NCBI GenBank assembly: GCA_016782825.1
Contig: JADHXT010000244.1
Span: forward strand, 1 to 5,800
Length of the DNA: 5,800 nt
Direction of reading: 5' to 3'
Source: Candidatus Brocadiia bacterium
Lineage (GTDB): Bacteria; Planctomycetota; PUPC01; DSUN01
Positions 4,847 through 5,800 of the stretch are shown one piece after another; the stretch's first letter is position 1, and each line of letters opens with the position of its first letter. Position numbers and translations under genes: made by a program. Under the pieces are notes generated by a model. The model searched no databases. It saw only the letters and a program-made list of their open reading frames with translations, and had not been told where the DNA came from.

Positions 4847-4996
4847 GGGATGGGGAGCCTGTTGTTGCTCTGGGGTCGGCCGGCGGAAGGGGCGCTGAGG
4901 CCGTACCGCCCGCTGCCGCCGCCGCCGTCTTGGTATCCAGCGGAGCGGCCGAGCCGCCCCAAGCCGTCGCCTGGAGTCACCGCGTTGTACAGGGCC
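4843..4996 (+). other. Gap between PP6 and the DUF58 gene
   Basis: 154 bp, very GC-rich. It is open in the DUF58 frame from the ATG at 4850 and would encode a Pro/Arg-rich stretch, without the features of a signal peptide. A small inverted repeat GCGGC (4945-4949) / GCCGC (4953-4957) has no T-run after it, so no intrinsic terminator is supported. No clear promoter is seen. It may be a leader, an N-terminal extension of the DUF58 protein, or non-coding spacer. Confidence 0.5.
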
Positions 4997-5800
4997 ATGA
5001 TGCCATCGCGACGGGCAATGCTGCTCTCAGCAGCATCGCTCGTCCCTGCCTTCATAACCCTCGCCATGCCATCCGTCGTCTACGTGTGGGCGGGGTATCT
5101 GCTGCTGCTGGCGCTGGGGGTGGGGCTGGATGCGTGGCTGGCCCGGGGACTGCGCGGCGTGACGGCGGGCAGGGCCGACGTGCCGACTCTGAGCCATGGG
5201 CGGCCCCACGACGTGGCGCTCACCCTGCACAACCCGAGCCCCTATCGCCTGGTGGGCCGCGTGCGCGACGACGTGCCGACGGCCTTCGGGGTGAGCGGCC
5301 GCGAGCTGGCGGTTCGCGCTCCAGCGCGCGGCCAGACGACGGTGGGCTATACCCTCACGCCGCGCCGGCGGGGACTCCACCCGCTCGGCACCATCACTCT
5401 GCGGCACCTCAGCCCCCTCGGCCTGCTCGTGCTCGAGAAGCGCTTCGAGGCCAAGGCCGAGGTGCGGGTGCTGCCCGACATCCCGGGGCTCGTCCATTGC
5501 CTCATGCTGGCGCGGCTGCGGCAGTACAGCGAGATCGGCGTGAAGCCGCTGCGCTTCCGCGGGCCGGGCACCGACTTCGAGTCGCTCCGCCAGTACGTCG
5601 AGGGCGACGGCTACCGCACCATCGACTGGAAGGCCACGGCCCGCCACGGCCGCCTCATCTCGCGCAACTTCGAGGTCGAGCGTAACCACGAGGTCGTGCT
5701 CGCCATCGACTCGGGGCGGCTCATGGGCGGCGAGGTCGACGGCGTGACCAAGCTCGACCACGCGGTCAACGCCGCCATCGCGCTCGCCGGGGTGTGCGAG
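4997..5800 (+). CDS. DUF58 domain membrane protein, N-terminal part
   Basis: The frame runs off the right edge with 268 residues visible. It begins MMPSRRAM, followed by two hydrophobic segments (about 7-25 and 27-47) in the hairpin arrangement usual for this family, then a beta-rich region (about 60-180). The DUF58 core follows: FRGPG (187-191), DFESLRQYVEGD (193-204), R207, IDWKATAR (209-216) and a von Willebrand A-like strand VVLAIDSG (233-240). DUF58 proteins are membrane-anchored, often encoded with MoxR-type AAA ATPases and transglutaminase-like proteins; their biochemical role is not well defined. ATG at 4997 and 5000 are both possible; AGGG at 4991-4994 suits 5000 better, and the SD is weak. 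The same frame is open back to an ATG at 4850 just after PP6, which would add 49 mostly Pro-rich residues not typical of the family. I prefer the shorter form. Confidence 0.87.
   Translation, partial: MMPSRRAMLLSAASLVPAFITLAMPSVVYVWAGYLLLLALGVGLDAWLARGLRGVTAGRADVPTLSHGRPHDVALTLHNPSPYRLVGRVRDDVPTAFGVSGRELAVRAPARGQTTVGYTLTPRRRGLHPLGTITLRHLSPLGLLVLEKRFEAKAEVRVLPDIPGLVHCLMLARLRQYSEIGVKPLRFRGPGTDFESLRQYVEGDGYRTIDWKATARHGRLISRNFEVERNHEVVLAIDSGRLMGGEVDGVTKLDHAVNAAIALAGVCE

Noticed and set aside
4945..4957. GCGGC/GCCGC inverted repeat as a terminator after PP6
   Set aside because: The stem is only 5 bp with no T-run after it. Such palindromes are expected by chance at this GC content.
4930..5685. 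Plus-strand frame overlapping the DUF58 start
   Set aside because: It is out of frame with the DUF58 protein, and its translation is Arg/Ala/Gly/Pro-rich without motifs.
710..5761. Long minus-strand open frames (for example 710-1663, 1392-2243, 2098-2787, 2583-3455, 3242-4129, 3967-5067, 5027-5761)
   Set aside because: They lie antisense to well-supported genes, have Arg/Ala/His-rich low-complexity translations and recur once per array unit because the sense genes are repeats. They are a by-product of high GC.

Overview
This is a GC-rich window, densely coding on the + strand only. It suggests a bacterium of the Planctomycetota or a related lineage (Lentisphaerota, Verrucomicrobiota or another PVC-type or deep-branching phylum). 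The basis is a tandem expansion of prepilin-like proteins of the DUF1559 / 'H-X9-DG' type, a family heavily amplified in those groups, together with a DUF58 protein. No marker gene is present, so the taxon is an inference.

Layout. Positions 1-747 hold the C-terminal part of a radical SAM enzyme whose start and iron-sulfur Cys motif lie upstream. Positions 764-4842 hold six consecutive paralogous genes (PP1-PP6 here; 246, 213, 223, 218, 220 and 216 aa). Each has a prepilin peptidase site and one N-terminal membrane helix. Each then has a shared ectodomain with two invariant cysteines, an FNGAEW- or YNGAEW-type block, a DTN/DSN-x-x-G-x-D loop (Ca2+-binding-like), a DDTQG block, a modified H-Xn-D(S/N) motif and an almost invariant C-terminus LLWQLRN. 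Gaps between genes are only 10-11 nt, and the stop codon of each gene runs into the Shine-Dalgarno (SD) sequence of the next. From about 4997 (possibly 4850) to the right edge lies the 5' part of a DUF58 gene with two membrane helices and the diagnostic GD-x-x-R-x-I-D-W-K core.

How it may work together. The radical SAM gene and the six pseudopilin genes look like one transcription unit, with gaps of 16, 10, 10, 11, 11 and 11 nt. The pseudopilin-like proteins would be inserted in the cytoplasmic membrane, cleaved by a prepilin peptidase encoded elsewhere, and either assembled into a type II secretion or type IV pilus-like fibre or displayed at the membrane. No assembly ATPase, platform protein, secretin or peptidase gene is in the window. 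DUF58 proteins usually accompany MoxR ATPases and transglutaminase-like proteins; whether that module is linked to the array cannot be told here.

The most striking features are at the nucleotide level. A 28-nt element ending every pseudopilin gene is nearly invariant, synonymous positions included. A 130-nt near-perfect direct repeat spans the PP3/PP4 and PP4/PP5 junctions. The PP5 sequence is mosaic. Together these point to recent tandem duplication and gene conversion, with a preserved gene-end cassette.
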